A stretch of 64,000 nt of DNA, from contig NZ_CAMAPC010000009.1 of assembly GCF_945859825.1 (NCBI RefSeq), positions 1-64,000 on the forward strand. Direction: 5' to 3'. The notes below the pieces were generated by a model. The model was not told the DNA's origin, ran no database searches, and worked only from the letters and a program-made list of their open reading frames with translations. A program made the position numbers and the translations under genes. Shown one piece after another: positions 38,986-49,300 of this stretch. This DNA is from Pseudoalteromonas holothuriae. Lineage in GTDB: Bacteria > Pseudomonadota > Gammaproteobacteria > Enterobacterales > Alteromonadaceae. How positions within the stretch are numbered: position 1 is the first letter of the stretch; the number at the start of each line of letters is the position of its first letter.

Positions 38986-41204
38986 CAATACACACTATAT
39001 GGTGGCGGCAATTGTGCTAGAGTTAACGATCTGCCACCGCCATTATTCAGCCTAATCGCTATTTTATCAGCTAATGCCTCGTCTTGCGGTTGCCACTGTC
39101 GGCTAAATTGTCGCTTAGTGTTACGAAGTAAAGTAAAGGCTTTATCAGTCTGCCCTAACTGAGCATATGCATAACTACCATAAAGGGCCTCAAGCTTTTG
39201 TTCGGGCTCAACACCCATCATTGCAATGGCATGCAGGTAATTACTTTGCGCAACTTGTATATACATTTGCGTATAACGTGTAAAAGCACGGCTATCGGTT
39301 AATTCATATTGTTTATATGCTAAACGAGCTGCCGTAATTAACTTCAGTGCTCGTGCGTAGTCTTGCTTAGCAATCAATAACCACGCAAGCATAAGCTGTG
39401 TATTTGCACGTGTTATTGGGTCAAGCTGCGACCTCAATAATAAAAGTTCAAAGGCAGTAGTTGCTCGATGCCAAGCCTCTTGTTCAACCATGGTTGAACT
39501 CAGAGCAATATCCATATTAGCCATCGCATTTAAAAACTGCTGTTGTACTAACAATTGCGCATTAGCTTGTTCATCAAGCGAGAGCCTAGCCAAGTAGGCT
39601 AATGCACGCTCCCCTTGGTGCAGCTGAATAGCATAAAATGCCATATACAATAAAATACTATTTTTAATGTACTGATTATTTTGTTGTATCGCCATATCCA
39701 ATGCCTGAGCTAGTGCATCTTCTCGTACAGACAGGGTTGCCAAGTAATTCTGCCCTAATGCAAAATAACTCAACATTAATGACGCCTGTTGACCTTGTTG
39801 GTGATAATAAGTGATCGCCTTTGTAACTACCTTTAAATTATCTACCATATCTAGCTCTGCACTTTGCTCTAACCCCGCTTGAGGTGGATTCGCTAGATAA
39901 AAAGCACGCTGCGACTCCGAATTGCTAAAAGCACCAGCGCCCAGTAAAACTTTAGCACTGTGCATCGCTTTACTGTGTTTTTGCCAATTAAGCTGTAACC
40001 AGCCTAAGTCCGCCTGAAGTTGATAACTACGTGCGAGTAACCGCTGGTGGTTTAATGCTTGGGCTGTTGCCATGGCATGCTTTAGTGAAACTTCTACCTG
40101 CGCAAAATCTCCTCGATATAACCAATAGCGGCCAAGGTAAAGATGATAACGAATAAATAAGTAACTATTTGGCTCTAAGTTATCAATGTTTTCAAAGTGC
40201 GCCAGCGCCGCTTGCCAGCTTCCTACTTTCCATAACCCATTAGCCAGTTCAAGCTGTGCCGCATGATTATTTTCATCATGCGCCAAAGCTGCCTTAAAAT
40301 ATGGTAATGCAGCCCCTACTCCTTGGTACGTTAACGCATGGAGTCCCGCTAAGTAATTTTGTCGCGATTGTCTAACATCAGAGACTGACTCAGTCCATAC
40401 CGATTCGGTGTGGCCACTTAAAATAGCCACCAATTGATTTACAATTTCATTAATAGGTGTATGTAAGTCTTCACTTATCAGCTGGCCTTTTTGTGGTGGT
40501 TGTTCACGACGGTTAATTTGATAATGTAGAACATAACGCTGCTGCTGTTGAGTAAGCTTGGCGCTAAAACCGATATCTGCATTATGACGCATCACATCAA
40601 GCAAAGATTGATCAGAAAAACTAACTTCATCGAGTACCGAAAAATACGGATGAGCGGCTTGTTTAAGCTGCTGCTGCAAAGCATATCCCCACCAATCCAG
40701 TTGCGTTTGCCCGGTTAAATTTTCAACTGATGCAACCAATAATCGCGGTAACTGCTGCTCAGAAGATGCTATTGGTGCTTGCTGCTTAGTGTAATACACC
40801 GACCCAATTGCAATCCCGATCACCGAAATAAAACCCAATACCAACAGACTATATTTTATTTTCCAAAACTTAGTGTTATTTTGTTCCGCAGGCAATAGCA
40901 CACTTTTTACTGGGGCAACCCACATATAGCCTTTTTGCGGCACCGTTTTAATAAACTCTGGTTGCTGCGCGTTATCGCACAATATCTTTCTTAATTCTTG
41001 AATACTTTGTGTCAACGCCGCATCTCGATATTCACCATGTAGCCAAAGACTACTGAGAAGATGTTCTCTGGTAAGCAACTGATTCGGGTTTGCTAAAAAA
41101 AAAGCCAATAGCTGGGCAACTTTTGGCCGTAATATACGGCTTTGATCATCCCATTTCAGTGTCTCTAACTGGGGGTTAAATTGAAACTGCTTGAATTGAT
41201 ACAC
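38961..41204 (-). CDS. CadC/ToxR-like membrane-anchored winged-helix regulator with repeat-rich C-terminus
   Basis: The 747-residue protein starts with an OmpR-type winged-helix DNA-binding domain (about 1-98; REHLLSSLWLHGEYRDAAL, QSIQELRKILCD, KTVPQKGYMWV). A single membrane helix follows at about 118-137, then a long exported region (140-747). That region has a TolB-like start, then helical pairs that look like tetratricopeptide repeats. It belongs to the CadC class of one-component regulators that bind DNA from the membrane. It converges on the thiol-redox cassette with a 25-bp overlap, so that cassette is a candidate target. The start is GTG with AAGGA upstream. Confidence 0.85.
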   Translation of the reverse strand: MYQFKQFQFNPQLETLKWDDQSRILRPKVAQLLAFFLANPNQLLTREHLLSSLWLHGEYRDAALTQSIQELRKILCDNAQQPEFIKTVPQKGYMWVAPVKSVLLPAEQNNTKFWKIKYSLLVLGFISVIGIAIGSVYYTKQQAPIASSEQQLPRLLVASVENLTGQTQLDWWGYALQQQLKQAAHPYFSVLDEVSFSDQSLLDVMRHNADIGFSAKLTQQQQRYVLHYQINRREQPPQKGQLISEDLHTPINEIVNQLVAILSGHTESVWTESVSDVRQSRQNYLAGLHALTYQGVGAALPYFKAALAHDENNHAAQLELANGLWKVGSWQAALAHFENIDNLEPNSYLFIRYHLYLGRYWLYRGDFAQVEVSLKHAMATAQALNHQRLLARSYQLQADLGWLQLNWQKHSKAMHSAKVLLGAGAFSNSESQRAFYLANPPQAGLEQSAELDMVDNLKVVTKAITYYHQQGQQASLMLSYFALGQNYLATLSVREDALAQALDMAIQQNNQYIKNSILLYMAFYAIQLHQGERALAYLARLSLDEQANAQLLVQQQFLNAMANMDIALSSTMVEQEAWHRATTAFELLLLRSQLDPITRANTQLMLAWLLIAKQDYARALKLITAARLAYKQYELTDSRAFTRYTQMYIQVAQSNYLHAIAMMGVEPEQKLEALYGSYAYAQLGQTDKAFTLLRNTKRQFSRQWQPQDEALADKIAIRLNNGGGRSLTLAQLPPPYSVYCQSEWVLE

Positions 41205-41388
41205 TAACGTGGCATTCCTTGGCTAATCAGGGTTTATCCTACCCACTAATATACAAAAACCGAGCTCTGCTGTCATGTTTGCACACCAACACAGTACATA
41301 GTATAAAGATAAACAACCTTAGCGCATGGCTGAGCCTGTCGCTTTGCTGTACAATTTGCTCAATAATAACTGCAAATCTTATATCACC

Positions 41389-42753
41389 ATGAATTCACAA
41401 GACACCATAGTCGCACAAGCTACCGCTCCAGGGCGTGGCGGTGTAGGTATTATTCGCGTTTCAGGCACTCTAGCACGCAACGTGGCAGAGCAAATAGTGG
41501 GAAAATGCCCAAAAACCCGTTATGCCGAATATTTATCATTTAATACCTTACAAGGTGAACAGCTCGACCAAGGTATTGCGCTATTTTTCCAAGGCCCAAA
41601 CTCATTTACAGGTGAAGATGTATTAGAGCTGCAAGGCCACGGTGGTCCAGTGGTGATTGACATGTTGCTAAAAGAAATTTGCCAAATAGAAAAGGTCCGT
41701 TTAGCGCAACCTGGGGAATTTTCTGAGCGCGCGTTTATCAACGATAAAATGGATTTAACACAAGCAGAAGCTATTGCTGATTTAATTAACGCTACCAGTG
41801 AGCAAGCTGCAAAAAGTGCCCTGCACTCACTACAAGGTGACTTTTCAAAGCATATTAATACACTGGTTGAAAAAGTTATTCACCTACGTATGTATGTAGA
41901 AGCCGCCATTGACTTTCCCGATGAAGAAATCGACTTTTTATCTGATGGTAAAGTCAGTGGTGACTTAAATACCATTATTGAACAATTGGCTGAGGTACGT
42001 AAACAAGCCAAACAAGGCAGTATTATACGTGAAGGTATGCGGGTAGTAATAGCAGGTCGCCCTAATGCAGGTAAATCAAGTTTACTCAATGCATTAGCTG
42101 GTCGAGAAGCGGCTATTGTTACCGATATTGCAGGTACTACGCGTGATGTACTACGTGAGCACATTCATATAGATGGCATGCCGTTACATATTATCGACAC
42201 TGCTGGGTTACGAGAAAGCCCTGATAAAGTAGAACAAATAGGCATTGAACGTGCATGGGATGAAATTCGCCAAGCTGATCACGTACTATTTATGGTTGAT
42301 GGTACAGACACCCAAGAAACTGATCCCACCAAAATCTGGCCCGATTTTATTAACAAGCTACCGCAAGGTATGGATATTACCGTGATCCGCAATAAAGTAG
42401 ACTTAAGCGGTGAAACTGTCGGGATTGATAACGCTGATGAACATACGCTTATTCGCTTAAGTGCCAAAGATACTCAAGGTATTGATTTACTTAGAGAGCA
42501 CCTTAAGGCATGTATTGGTTTTCAAGGTGCTACTGAAGGCGGCTTTATGGCCCGTCGCCGTCATCTAGATGCACTAGCGCGCGCCGCTGAACATTTAGAC
42601 ATTGGTCAGACCCAATTAGAGATGCACATGGCCGGTGAAATTTTGGCAGAAGAGTTGCGTCTCACTCAACAACACCTTAATGAGATCACAGGTGAATTTA
42701 GTTCAGATGATTTATTGGGTAAAATCTTTAGCTCGTTTTGTATCGGTAAATAA
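41389..42753 (+). CDS. mnmE: tRNA modification GTPase MnmE
   Basis: MnmE, with MnmG, installs 5-carboxymethylaminomethyl groups on the wobble uridine of certain tRNAs. The 454 residues equal the E. coli length. An N-terminal folate-binding domain ([21 protein letters not shown]), a helical domain, and an inserted GTPase domain are present; the GTPase motifs are [20 protein letters not shown] and DTAGLRE. The C-terminus ends with the catalytic FCIGK. I start at the ATG at 41389; the frame extends to 41326 without homology. In most relatives it follows yidC directly; here 4.6 kb intervenes. Confidence 0.98.
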   Translation: MNSQDTIVAQATAPGRGGVGIIRVSGTLARNVAEQIVGKCPKTRYAEYLSFNTLQGEQLDQGIALFFQGPNSFTGEDVLELQGHGGPVVIDMLLKEICQIEKVRLAQPGEFSERAFINDKMDLTQAEAIADLINATSEQAAKSALHSLQGDFSKHINTLVEKVIHLRMYVEAAIDFPDEEIDFLSDGKVSGDLNTIIEQLAEVRKQAKQGSIIREGMRVVIAGRPNAGKSSLLNALAGREAAIVTDIAGTTRDVLREHIHIDGMPLHIIDTAGLRESPDKVEQIGIERAWDEIRQADHVLFMVDGTDTQETDPTKIWPDFINKLPQGMDITVIRNKVDLSGETVGIDNADEHTLIRLSAKDTQGIDLLREHLKACIGFQGATEGGFMARRRHLDALARAAEHLDIGQTQLEMHMAGEILAEELRLTQQHLNEITGEFSSDDLLGKIFSSFCIGK

Positions 42754-42772
42754 TAAAGTTAATTCAACTTAC

Positions 42773-42796
42773 ATGCGAGGCTGTCCAGCCTCGCAT
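42773..42796 (+). terminator. Hairpin after mnmE; possible terminator
   Basis: ATGCGAGGCTG (42773-42783) and CAGCCTCGCAT (42786-42796) form a perfect 11-bp arm around two bases. It lies between the convergent mnmE and EAL genes. The stem is strong but no T run follows on either strand, so termination is likely but not certain. Confidence 0.55.
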
Positions 42797-42832
42797 TAAA
42801 CTGGCACTGATATATTTTTCGGTGTATTGCAG

Positions 42833-43600
42833 CTAAAGAGTCGAAAAATCTACCTCAGGCAAGCATTCAAATCCGGGTTTGGCAAACAAATAGCCCTGCA
42901 TTAAGACGATTCCCGCATCGCGTAGCCATTGATATTCTCCTAACGTTTCAATGCCTTCTGCCAAAGCGGTAATGTTGAGTTCATTAAACATATTCAAGCA
43001 ATTTTTAACAATCACTTGGCGTACACTATCTTTATCAATATTTCTCACCAGTGCCATGTCTAATTTAACGATATTGGTTTGAAAATCCGCTAATAAATTT
43101 AGCCCCGAATAGCCAGCACCAAAGTCATCAGTAGCAGTTAAAAAACCCAATGACTGATAATATTTTACGACCAGTTTAACATGTTGAGAATCTTCAACTT
43201 TTTCAACTTCAGTAAATTCAAACATAATGCGATTGGTTGGAAAGTTATACTTATTTGCAGCTTCTAATGTGGTGCGAATACAACGCTCGGGTTTATAAAT
43301 AGCATTAGGTAAAAAGTTAATGCTGAGGTAGCTCTTTATGTCTAGTTTTGCAGCAAGGGCAATGGCTTTAACTCGGCATAGTTGATCAAAGGTATATCTA
43401 TTATCGTTATTGATTTGCGATATAACAGACCAAGCAGATTCATTATTTATACCCCTAACTAACGCTTCATAGCCAAATACCTGTTGTTTTTCAGCATCGA
43501 TAATTGGCTGAAATGCCATGGTAAAATCAAATCCAAGCGAATCTGCATTATCACAATTACTGCAACTAGAACGCTTGCAGCTTATTGATTGCTCGGCCAT
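42833..43600 (-). CDS. EAL-domain cyclic-di-GMP phosphodiesterase
   Basis: The 255-residue protein is a nearly stand-alone EAL domain that hydrolyses c-di-GMP to pGpG. The catalytic set is complete by eye: E45-A-L-V-R, SINFLPNA, FEFTEVE, TDDFGAGYSGL, KLDMALV, LAEGIE and QGYLFAKPG. The first 20 residues are unusual, with Cys8, Cys13 and Cys16 in a C-x4-C-x2-C arrangement before the domain, perhaps for metal or redox control. No GGDEF domain or membrane segment is present. It is divergent from the PEP-mutase-like gene. Confidence 0.92.
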   Translation of the reverse strand: MAEQSISCKRSSCSNCDNADSLGFDFTMAFQPIIDAEKQQVFGYEALVRGINNESAWSVISQINNDNRYTFDQLCRVKAIALAAKLDIKSYLSINFLPNAIYKPERCIRTTLEAANKYNFPTNRIMFEFTEVEKVEDSQHVKLVVKYYQSLGFLTATDDFGAGYSGLNLLADFQTNIVKLDMALVRNIDKDSVRQVIVKNCLNMFNELNITALAEGIETLGEYQWLRDAGIVLMQGYLFAKPGFECLPEVDFSTL

Positions 43601-43778
43601 TTTTTATCCTTGGTTTATGTGTCTAAAAACAAGCCTAGCGCTAATAAATGACAAGCGCAACCTTGCTGACCCTTTCTACTATTGAGCTATATGGTTATGG
43701 TTCAGTTCCAATTACAGCCAGCACACATACAAACGGCTCTTTATATTGTCGTTAAACAATTATAAGGAACTCGTAACT

Positions 43779-44570
43779 ATGAATAAATACCATCACTTTC
43801 ATCAGCTTCACAGTCAAACAACACTATTTAAATTACTTAATGCATGGGACCCACTCTCTGCAGTATTACTACAGCAAGGAGGTTGCCAAGCAATTGGGAC
43901 AACTAGCCGGGGAATGGCTAATGAACGAACACAAAATGATGGTGAATCATGTGCTTTTAATACTTTTTTAATGCAAACCAAACAGATCATTAATGCGGTA
44001 GACATCGGTGTAAGCGTTGATATCGAATCAGGGTTTTCTGATGACATCCAAGCCATCTGTGAGCATGTTTTAGCTATCGTAGAGCTAGGTGCTGTGGGCA
44101 TTAACATTGAAGATAGCTCCAAAGTAACCGGCCAATTACGTGATCTGGACCAACAAAGTGAAATTTTGAGGGCTATCAAACGCACTTTACACAGCGCTGG
44201 TTTCTCACAGGTATTTATAAATGCGCGTATCGATACACACTTATCACCTGTTCGTCATTTTACAGACACTCTTTCTCGCGCAAAAGCCTATGAAAATAGC
44301 GGAGTCGATGGTGTATTTGTACCCGGTATCATTAACAGAAACGATATAAAAGTACTAAGTCGGCAACTCCATATTCCATTAAATATATTGGCATTACCGT
44401 ATTGTAACCACAACGAACAATTGCATAATTGGGGCGTAAAACGGCTATCTTTTGGTAATACTCTGTCAGATAACTGTATAGATTTAATACAAAAAATGAC
44501 AGTTGCTGCACTCAATGACCAAGATCATAGTGCGCTATTTCAACATCAACCGCTCCAGTTGCCATTTTAA
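43779..44570 (+). CDS. Isocitrate lyase/phosphoenolpyruvate mutase family enzyme
   Basis: The 263-residue protein fits the PEP mutase/isocitrate lyase superfamily TIM barrel. The segments LLNAWDPLSAVLLQQGG, GTTSRGMA, VSVDIESGFSDD, GINIEDSS and FINARIDTH contain the usual Mg2+ and substrate residues. The substrate is not determined; close relatives include oxaloacetate decarboxylase-like and 2-methylisocitrate lyase-like proteins. The loop cysteine expected in true isocitrate lyases is not evident. I start at the ATG at 43779, ten bases after AAGGA; an upstream TTG at 43746 overlaps this ribosome site. Confidence 0.88.
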   Translation: MNKYHHFHQLHSQTTLFKLLNAWDPLSAVLLQQGGCQAIGTTSRGMANERTQNDGESCAFNTFLMQTKQIINAVDIGVSVDIESGFSDDIQAICEHVLAIVELGAVGINIEDSSKVTGQLRDLDQQSEILRAIKRTLHSAGFSQVFINARIDTHLSPVRHFTDTLSRAKAYENSGVDGVFVPGIINRNDIKVLSRQLHIPLNILALPYCNHNEQLHNWGVKRLSFGNTLSDNCIDLIQKMTVAALNDQDHSALFQHQPLQLPF

Positions 44571-45089
44571 AACGCTTAACAGTGCTTTTTTAGTGCCGAA
44601 AATTGACACGCATCTTATATAAATAAAGTTAAAAAGCACTTTAAGTAAGCGATCTCTTATAAACAAACCTTGAGAAACGATCTTTTTTATACTTTTTTTA
44701 GATTGTTTTCTTATATAGATCAAATTAAATAGATCTAAAAACGTGATCATATTTATCAACTTAAAGTTTATACACACTCAGACTGTCCACATAGCCACTT
44801 TTAATCTTTATATACACAAGTTTAAGCTAGAGTACGTTTAATTCTTTCAGAAATATAAGGTGAAGTGATAATTTTATAGAGAACATACAGGCAGCTTATC
44901 CACAAATTTCTTACCCAAAACCACGTAAGAATAAATTATTACACCCTTTATTTTTCATATAGTTACATATAAAAAACCAATTTAGAAGGTTTTTTGACCG
45001 TTATTTTTTATCCAATTAGAATTGACGCCTCTTTACTTCTTCCACAAGGTCTTTATGATGTCGACATTCGCAACGAAGGTGTTTAACGC
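44571..45089. promoter_or_regulatory. mioC upstream region with DnaA boxes
   Basis: This 519-bp AT-rich region has DnaA boxes TTATACACA (44768-44776) and TTATCCACA (44896-44904), plus related GTCCACA and TTCCACAAG motifs. At least five GATC sites lie at 44645-44750. The mioC promoter of E. coli is likewise controlled by DnaA, and the region may extend the origin. A small minus-strand frame (44535-44777) crosses it but has no ribosome site or family support. Confidence 0.65.
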
Positions 45090-45536
45090 ATGCAACATTT
45101 AGAGATCATCATTGGTAGTCAAATGGGTTCGGCTGAATATGTCGCAGAGCAGCTTAAAGAAGTACTGCAAGATCAAGATATTAATGCAGTTCTACACGAA
45201 ACACCGATGTTGAATGATATCACCCAGCCAGTTTGGCTGGTGGTTACCTCAACATACGGAGCAGGTGATTACCCAGAAAATCTATTACCTTTTATTAGCC
45301 AACTAGATCAGCAAGATAATTTAGATCACATTCAGTTTGCAATTGTCGGTCTGGGTGACACAAGCTACGACACCTATAACCATGCAGCTAGAAATTGCGA
45401 ACAATTGCTTAGCAATAAGGGTGCTAAACAGCTATTACCAAGTTTAGAGATCAATGTGTTAGATGAAGCATTGCCAGAAGATACTGCATTAGCTTGGCTT
45501 CCTCAGCTTGTTACAGTGTTACCACAAGGTAAATAA
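45090..45536 (+). CDS. mioC: Flavodoxin-like protein MioC
   Basis: MioC is a short-chain FMN flavodoxin required for biotin synthase activity in vitro. The 148-residue length matches E. coli (147). The FMN phosphate loop is GSQMGSAEYVAE, and the flavin-contacting segments TSTYGAGDYPEN and VGLGDTSYDTYN follow. It sits directly left of oriC, its conserved place in gammaproteobacteria, and its transcription runs into the origin. Confidence 0.95.
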   Translation: MQHLEIIIGSQMGSAEYVAEQLKEVLQDQDINAVLHETPMLNDITQPVWLVVTSTYGAGDYPENLLPFISQLDQQDNLDHIQFAIVGLGDTSYDTYNHAARNCEQLLSNKGAKQLLPSLEINVLDEALPEDTALAWLPQLVTVLPQGK

Positions 45537-45865
45537 AGATCTTGTCAATAAGTTATGCACAATTTTACTTTATATAATTTCTAATTGTGGATAACACTTG
45601 ATCTAAAGGGTGATCTAAACATAGTTATCCATGGGATAAATATCTTCGGATCTCCCCTTGTGTATAAGTAGCCGTTTTGATCAGAGCTTATTTGCCCTTT
45701 GATCCGATCTAATTCACACCTATTGATCAGCTATAAATGATTGATTTGTATTGTAAATACAGCCTTACCCACAGATAATGGGATCACTAATAATAAGATC
45801 TAATAAAAGATCTTTAAAAAGATCCTTATATATTATTAGAGATCTAATTTAACCTTTTTATGTGT
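45537..45865. other. oriC: Chromosomal replication origin oriC
   Basis: The mioC-mnmG gap holds DnaA boxes TTATGCACA (45553-45561), TTATCCACA on the minus strand (45586-45594), TTATCCATG (45625-45633), TTATACACA on the minus strand (45659-45667, the E. coli R2 sequence) and TTACCCACA (45765-45773). To the right, toward mnmG, is an AT-rich unwinding region (45782-45855). Its spaced GATC-starting blocks (gatcactaataat, gatctaataaaag, gatctttaaaaag, gatccttatatat, gatctaatttaac) are like the E. coli 13-mers. About 13 GATC sites fall in the interval. Order and polarity match E. coli and Vibrio oriC. Up to 45959 only the mnmG leader remains. Confidence 0.93.
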
Positions 45866-45959
45866 TGCTCATTATTTAAACATTTCACTTCTTCGCATTT
45901 CTAGGTAGAATACGCTCCCTCTCAGAATTTGCTGGTTGTTTTTAAGTAGGATCCCGTAA

Positions 45960-47849
45960 ATGATTTATCATGAACATTTTGACGTAATTGTAGTAGGTGG
46001 TGGACATGCAGGCACCGAGGCAGCATTGGCTTCAGCTCGTATGGGCATGAACACATTATTGTTAACTCACAATATGGACACCTTAGGTCAGATGTCATGT
46101 AATCCTGCCATTGGTGGTATTGGCAAAGGTCATTTAGTAAAAGAAATTGATGCACTAGGTGGAGCTATGGCGAAAGCCATCGACCAAGGCGGTATTCAAT
46201 TTAGAACTCTTAATTCATCTAAAGGCCCTGCGGTGCGAGCCACTAGAGCACAAGCTGATAGAGTGCTTTACAAAGCAGCTATTCAAAATATCTTGCAAAA
46301 ACAAGAAAATTTAAAAATATTCCAACAATCTTGTGATGATTTGATTGTTGAACAAGATCAAGTAAAAGGCGTAGTAACTCAAATGGGACTACGTTTCTCT
46401 GCCAATTCGGTTGTTTTAACCGTTGGTACTTTCTTAGGTGGTCAAATTCATATTGGCATGGAAAACTTTAAAGGGGGTCGTGCAGGTGATCCACCTTCAA
46501 TTGCACTGGCAAAACGTCTACGTGAATTACCGTTTAGAGTGGATCGTTTAAAAACAGGTACTCCTCCTCGTATTGATGCACGTACTGTTGATTTTTCCGT
46601 GATGCAAGAACAACCAGGTGATACACCCACGCCGGTATTTTCATTTATGGGCAAACAATCAGATCATCCACAACAGATCCCATGTTATATCACTTATACA
46701 AATGAACAAACGCATGATGTGATTCGGGAAAATTTACACCGTTCTCCTATGTATGCAGGTGTAATAGAAGGCATTGGTCCACGTTACTGCCCTTCCATTG
46801 AAGATAAAATTGTACGTTTTGCAGACAAAGATAAGCATCAAATATTTGTAGAGCCAGAAGGGCTGACATCTTATGAATTATATCCAAATGGTATTTCTAC
46901 CAGTTTACCGTTTGATGTGCAATTACAAATAGTTCAATCAATAAAAGGCTTTGAAAATGCACATATTTGTCGTCCTGGTTATGCCATAGAGTATGACTTT
47001 TTTGACCCTCGTGATTTAAAGCAATCTTTAGAAACTAAATTTATTAATGGATTGTTTTTTGCGGGTCAAATTAATGGCACAACAGGCTACGAAGAAGCGG
47101 CTGCACAAGGCTTAATTGCAGGTATGAATGCGGCACTGCAAGTAAAAGGTTTAGATGCTTGGACACCGCGTCGAGACCAAGCTTATACCGGTGTATTGAT
47201 CGATGACCTAGCAACACTTGGTACAAAAGAACCGTACCGTATGTTTACTAGTCGTGCTGAATATCGTTTATTATTACGTGAAGATAATGCTGATCTGCGC
47301 TTAACTGAAAAAGGTCGAGAACTTGGCCTTGTTGATGATAATCGTTGGGCGGCCTATAACGATAAGTTAGAGGTGATGGAACTTGAATCTCAACGACTTA
47401 AATCAACTTGGATCCACAAAGATCATCATGCAATTGATCAAGTTAACAATTTACTTAAAACGCCTTTAGCCCGCGAAGCGAGTTTAGAAGATCTTATTCG
47501 TCGCCCTGAAGTTGCTTATCATGATCTAATGGCTATCGATGGTTTTGCATCTGATTCAACTAATATTCAAGCACTTGAGCAAGTTGAAATCCAAACTAAA
47601 TATGCCGGTTATATTGCACGTCAACAAGACGAGATAAATAAACAGCTTCGTCACGAAGAAAGCCTATTGCCAACAGATTATGATTATTCACAAGTAAGTG
47701 GCTTATCTAACGAAGTTGTCGCCAAGTTAACGGATGTGCGTCCACAGACTATAGGCCAAGCTTCGCGTATTTCTGGTATCACCCCGGCCGCTATTTCGTT
47801 ATTATTAGTGTATCTGAAAAAGCAAGGGCTACTACGCAAGTCTGCGTAG
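45960..47849 (+). CDS. mnmG: tRNA uridine modification FAD enzyme MnmG (GidA)
   Basis: MnmG forms the alpha2beta2 complex with MnmE that makes cmnm5U34 in tRNA. The 629 residues match E. coli (629). The FAD fingerprint [18 protein letters not shown] (13-30) and the family motifs [31 protein letters not shown] and [14 protein letters not shown] are present. The C-terminal helical MnmE-binding domain ends with [17 protein letters not shown]. It is the first gene right of oriC and leads rsmG-parA-parB. Confidence 0.98.
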   Translation: MIYHEHFDVIVVGGGHAGTEAALASARMGMNTLLLTHNMDTLGQMSCNPAIGGIGKGHLVKEIDALGGAMAKAIDQGGIQFRTLNSSKGPAVRATRAQADRVLYKAAIQNILQKQENLKIFQQSCDDLIVEQDQVKGVVTQMGLRFSANSVVLTVGTFLGGQIHIGMENFKGGRAGDPPSIALAKRLRELPFRVDRLKTGTPPRIDARTVDFSVMQEQPGDTPTPVFSFMGKQSDHPQQIPCYITYTNEQTHDVIRENLHRSPMYAGVIEGIGPRYCPSIEDKIVRFADKDKHQIFVEPEGLTSYELYPNGISTSLPFDVQLQIVQSIKGFENAHICRPGYAIEYDFFDPRDLKQSLETKFINGLFFAGQINGTTGYEEAAAQGLIAGMNAALQVKGLDAWTPRRDQAYTGVLIDDLATLGTKEPYRMFTSRAEYRLLLREDNADLRLTEKGRELGLVDDNRWAAYNDKLEVMELESQRLKSTWIHKDHHAIDQVNNLLKTPLAREASLEDLIRRPEVAYHDLMAIDGFASDSTNIQALEQVEIQTKYAGYIARQQDEINKQLRHEESLLPTDYDYSQVSGLSNEVVAKLTDVRPQTIGQASRISGITPAAISLLLVYLKKQGLLRKSA

Positions 47850-47864
47850 TAGCATAGGAATACT

Positions 47865-48485
47865 GTGTTACAGCAACAACTAACTTCTTTATTAGCGCAA
47901 ACGGACATTGCGCTAAGTGAACATCAACAACAGCAATTAGTGCAATATGTTGAGTTATTAGACAAATGGAATAAGGCTTACAATTTAACCTCAGTACGCA
48001 GTCCTAAGGAAATGATGGTTAAGCACATCATGGATTCTTTAATGGTTGCGCCTCATCTAGACGGTCAACACTATATTGATGTTGGTACAGGCCCTGGGTT
48101 ACCGGGTATTGTATTGGCGATTGCACTGCCTAATACGCAATTTGTATTATTGGATAGTTTAGGTAAACGTGTACGTTTTTTAACGCAAGTAAAACATGCA
48201 CTTGGACTAGATAATGTAACTCCTGTGCAGTCTCGTGTTGAAGAATATCAACCAAGTGTTAAATTAGATGGGGTACTTAGTCGTGCTTTTGCATCATTGC
48301 AAGATATGGTTGATTGGTGTGGACACCTAATAGACCCGTCTGGAAATTATTTGGCACTTAAAGGGCAATTCCCGGCGCAAGAACTTGAACAATTGCCTGC
48401 AGGCGTAAAATTGCAGCAAGATATTCATCTTAACGTGCCAGAGTTAGATGCTGAGCGTCATTTAATTATTCTTTCTAAAGATTAG
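47865..48485 (+). CDS. rsmG: 16S rRNA m7G527 methyltransferase RsmG (GidB)
   Basis: RsmG methylates N7 of G527 in 16S rRNA. The 206-residue protein shows [13 protein letters not shown], the SAM-binding [39 protein letters not shown] and ALKG. It begins with GTG after AGGAATACT; this aligns with the E. coli N-terminus (MLNKLSLLLKDAGI). It lies 15 bp after mnmG and 14 bp before parA. Confidence 0.97.
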   Translation: MLQQQLTSLLAQTDIALSEHQQQQLVQYVELLDKWNKAYNLTSVRSPKEMMVKHIMDSLMVAPHLDGQHYIDVGTGPGLPGIVLAIALPNTQFVLLDSLGKRVRFLTQVKHALGLDNVTPVQSRVEEYQPSVKLDGVLSRAFASLQDMVDWCGHLIDPSGNYLALKGQFPAQELEQLPAGVKLQQDIHLNVPELDAERHLIILSKD

Positions 48486-48499
48486 TATTCGAGGGCAAC

Positions 48500-49285
48500 G
48501 TGGCAAAAGTCATTGCAATTGCAAACCAAAAAGGTGGCGTTGGCAAAACCACGACGGCTGTTAACTTAGCAGCATCGATGGCGGCAACTAAGCGCAAGGT
48601 ATTATTAATTGACCTAGACCCGCAAGGTAATGCGACGATGGGCAGTGGTGTCGACAAGTATGGTGATGTCGCAACCATTTATGATTTATTAATAGAAGAG
48701 CAATCATTAGATGATGTCATCTGTAAAGAAACGTCTGGTGAATATCATCTTATTGCAGCAAATGGAGACGTTACTGCAGCAGAAGTAAAGTTGATGGAGT
48801 TGTTTGCCCGTGAAGTGCGTTTGCGTAATGCATTGGATACTATTCAAGATAAATATGAATTTATTTTTATAGATTGCCCCCCTTCGCTGAATATGCTGAC
48901 TGTCAATGCGATGGCTGCGGCTGATTCAATATTAGTTCCTATGCAATGTGAATATTATGCACTGGAAGGGCTAACGGCCTTAATGGATACTATCACTCAA
49001 CTGGCTAAGCTAGTGAACCCTCAATTGCAGATAGAGGGTATTTTGCGCACCATGTATGATCCACGAAATCGTTTAGCGAATGATGTGTCTGAGCAGCTAA
49101 AACAGCACTTTGGAGATAAGGTATACCGCACGGTGATCCCGCGTAATGTGCGTTTAGCGGAAGCTCCAAGTTTTGGTGCGCCAGCAATGTATTATGACCG
49201 GGCATCAAGTGGTGCAAAAGCCTATTTAGCTTTGGCAGGCGAAATGTTACGTCGTAAAGAAAAACAATCCGCAGCGGTTGCCTAA
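48500..49285 (+). CDS. parA: Chromosome-partitioning ATPase ParA
   Basis: ParA binds the nucleoid and moves ParB-parS complexes to segregate origins. The 261-residue Walker-type ATPase has the deviant Walker A NQKGGVGKTTTAVNLA near the N-terminus, LLIDLDPQGNAT, FIDCPPSL and a conserved AEAPSFG near the end. It lacks the N-terminal HTH of plasmid P1-type ParA, as chromosomal proteins do. It starts with GTG preceded by GAGGG, 14 bp after rsmG and 15 bp before parB. Its parS sites are in recF. Confidence 0.97.
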   Translation: MAKVIAIANQKGGVGKTTTAVNLAASMAATKRKVLLIDLDPQGNATMGSGVDKYGDVATIYDLLIEEQSLDDVICKETSGEYHLIAANGDVTAAEVKLMELFAREVRLRNALDTIQDKYEFIFIDCPPSLNMLTVNAMAAADSILVPMQCEYYALEGLTALMDTITQLAKLVNPQLQIEGILRTMYDPRNRLANDVSEQLKQHFGDKVYRTVIPRNVRLAEAPSFGAPAMYYDRASSGAKAYLALAGEMLRRKEKQSAAVA

Positions 49286-49300
49286 GAGGATAATAATAAC

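Noticed and set aside
44535..44777. 80-codon minus-strand frame in the mioC upstream region
   Set aside because: It has no ribosome site, low-complexity lysine- and isoleucine-rich composition, and lies across DnaA boxes and GATC sites.
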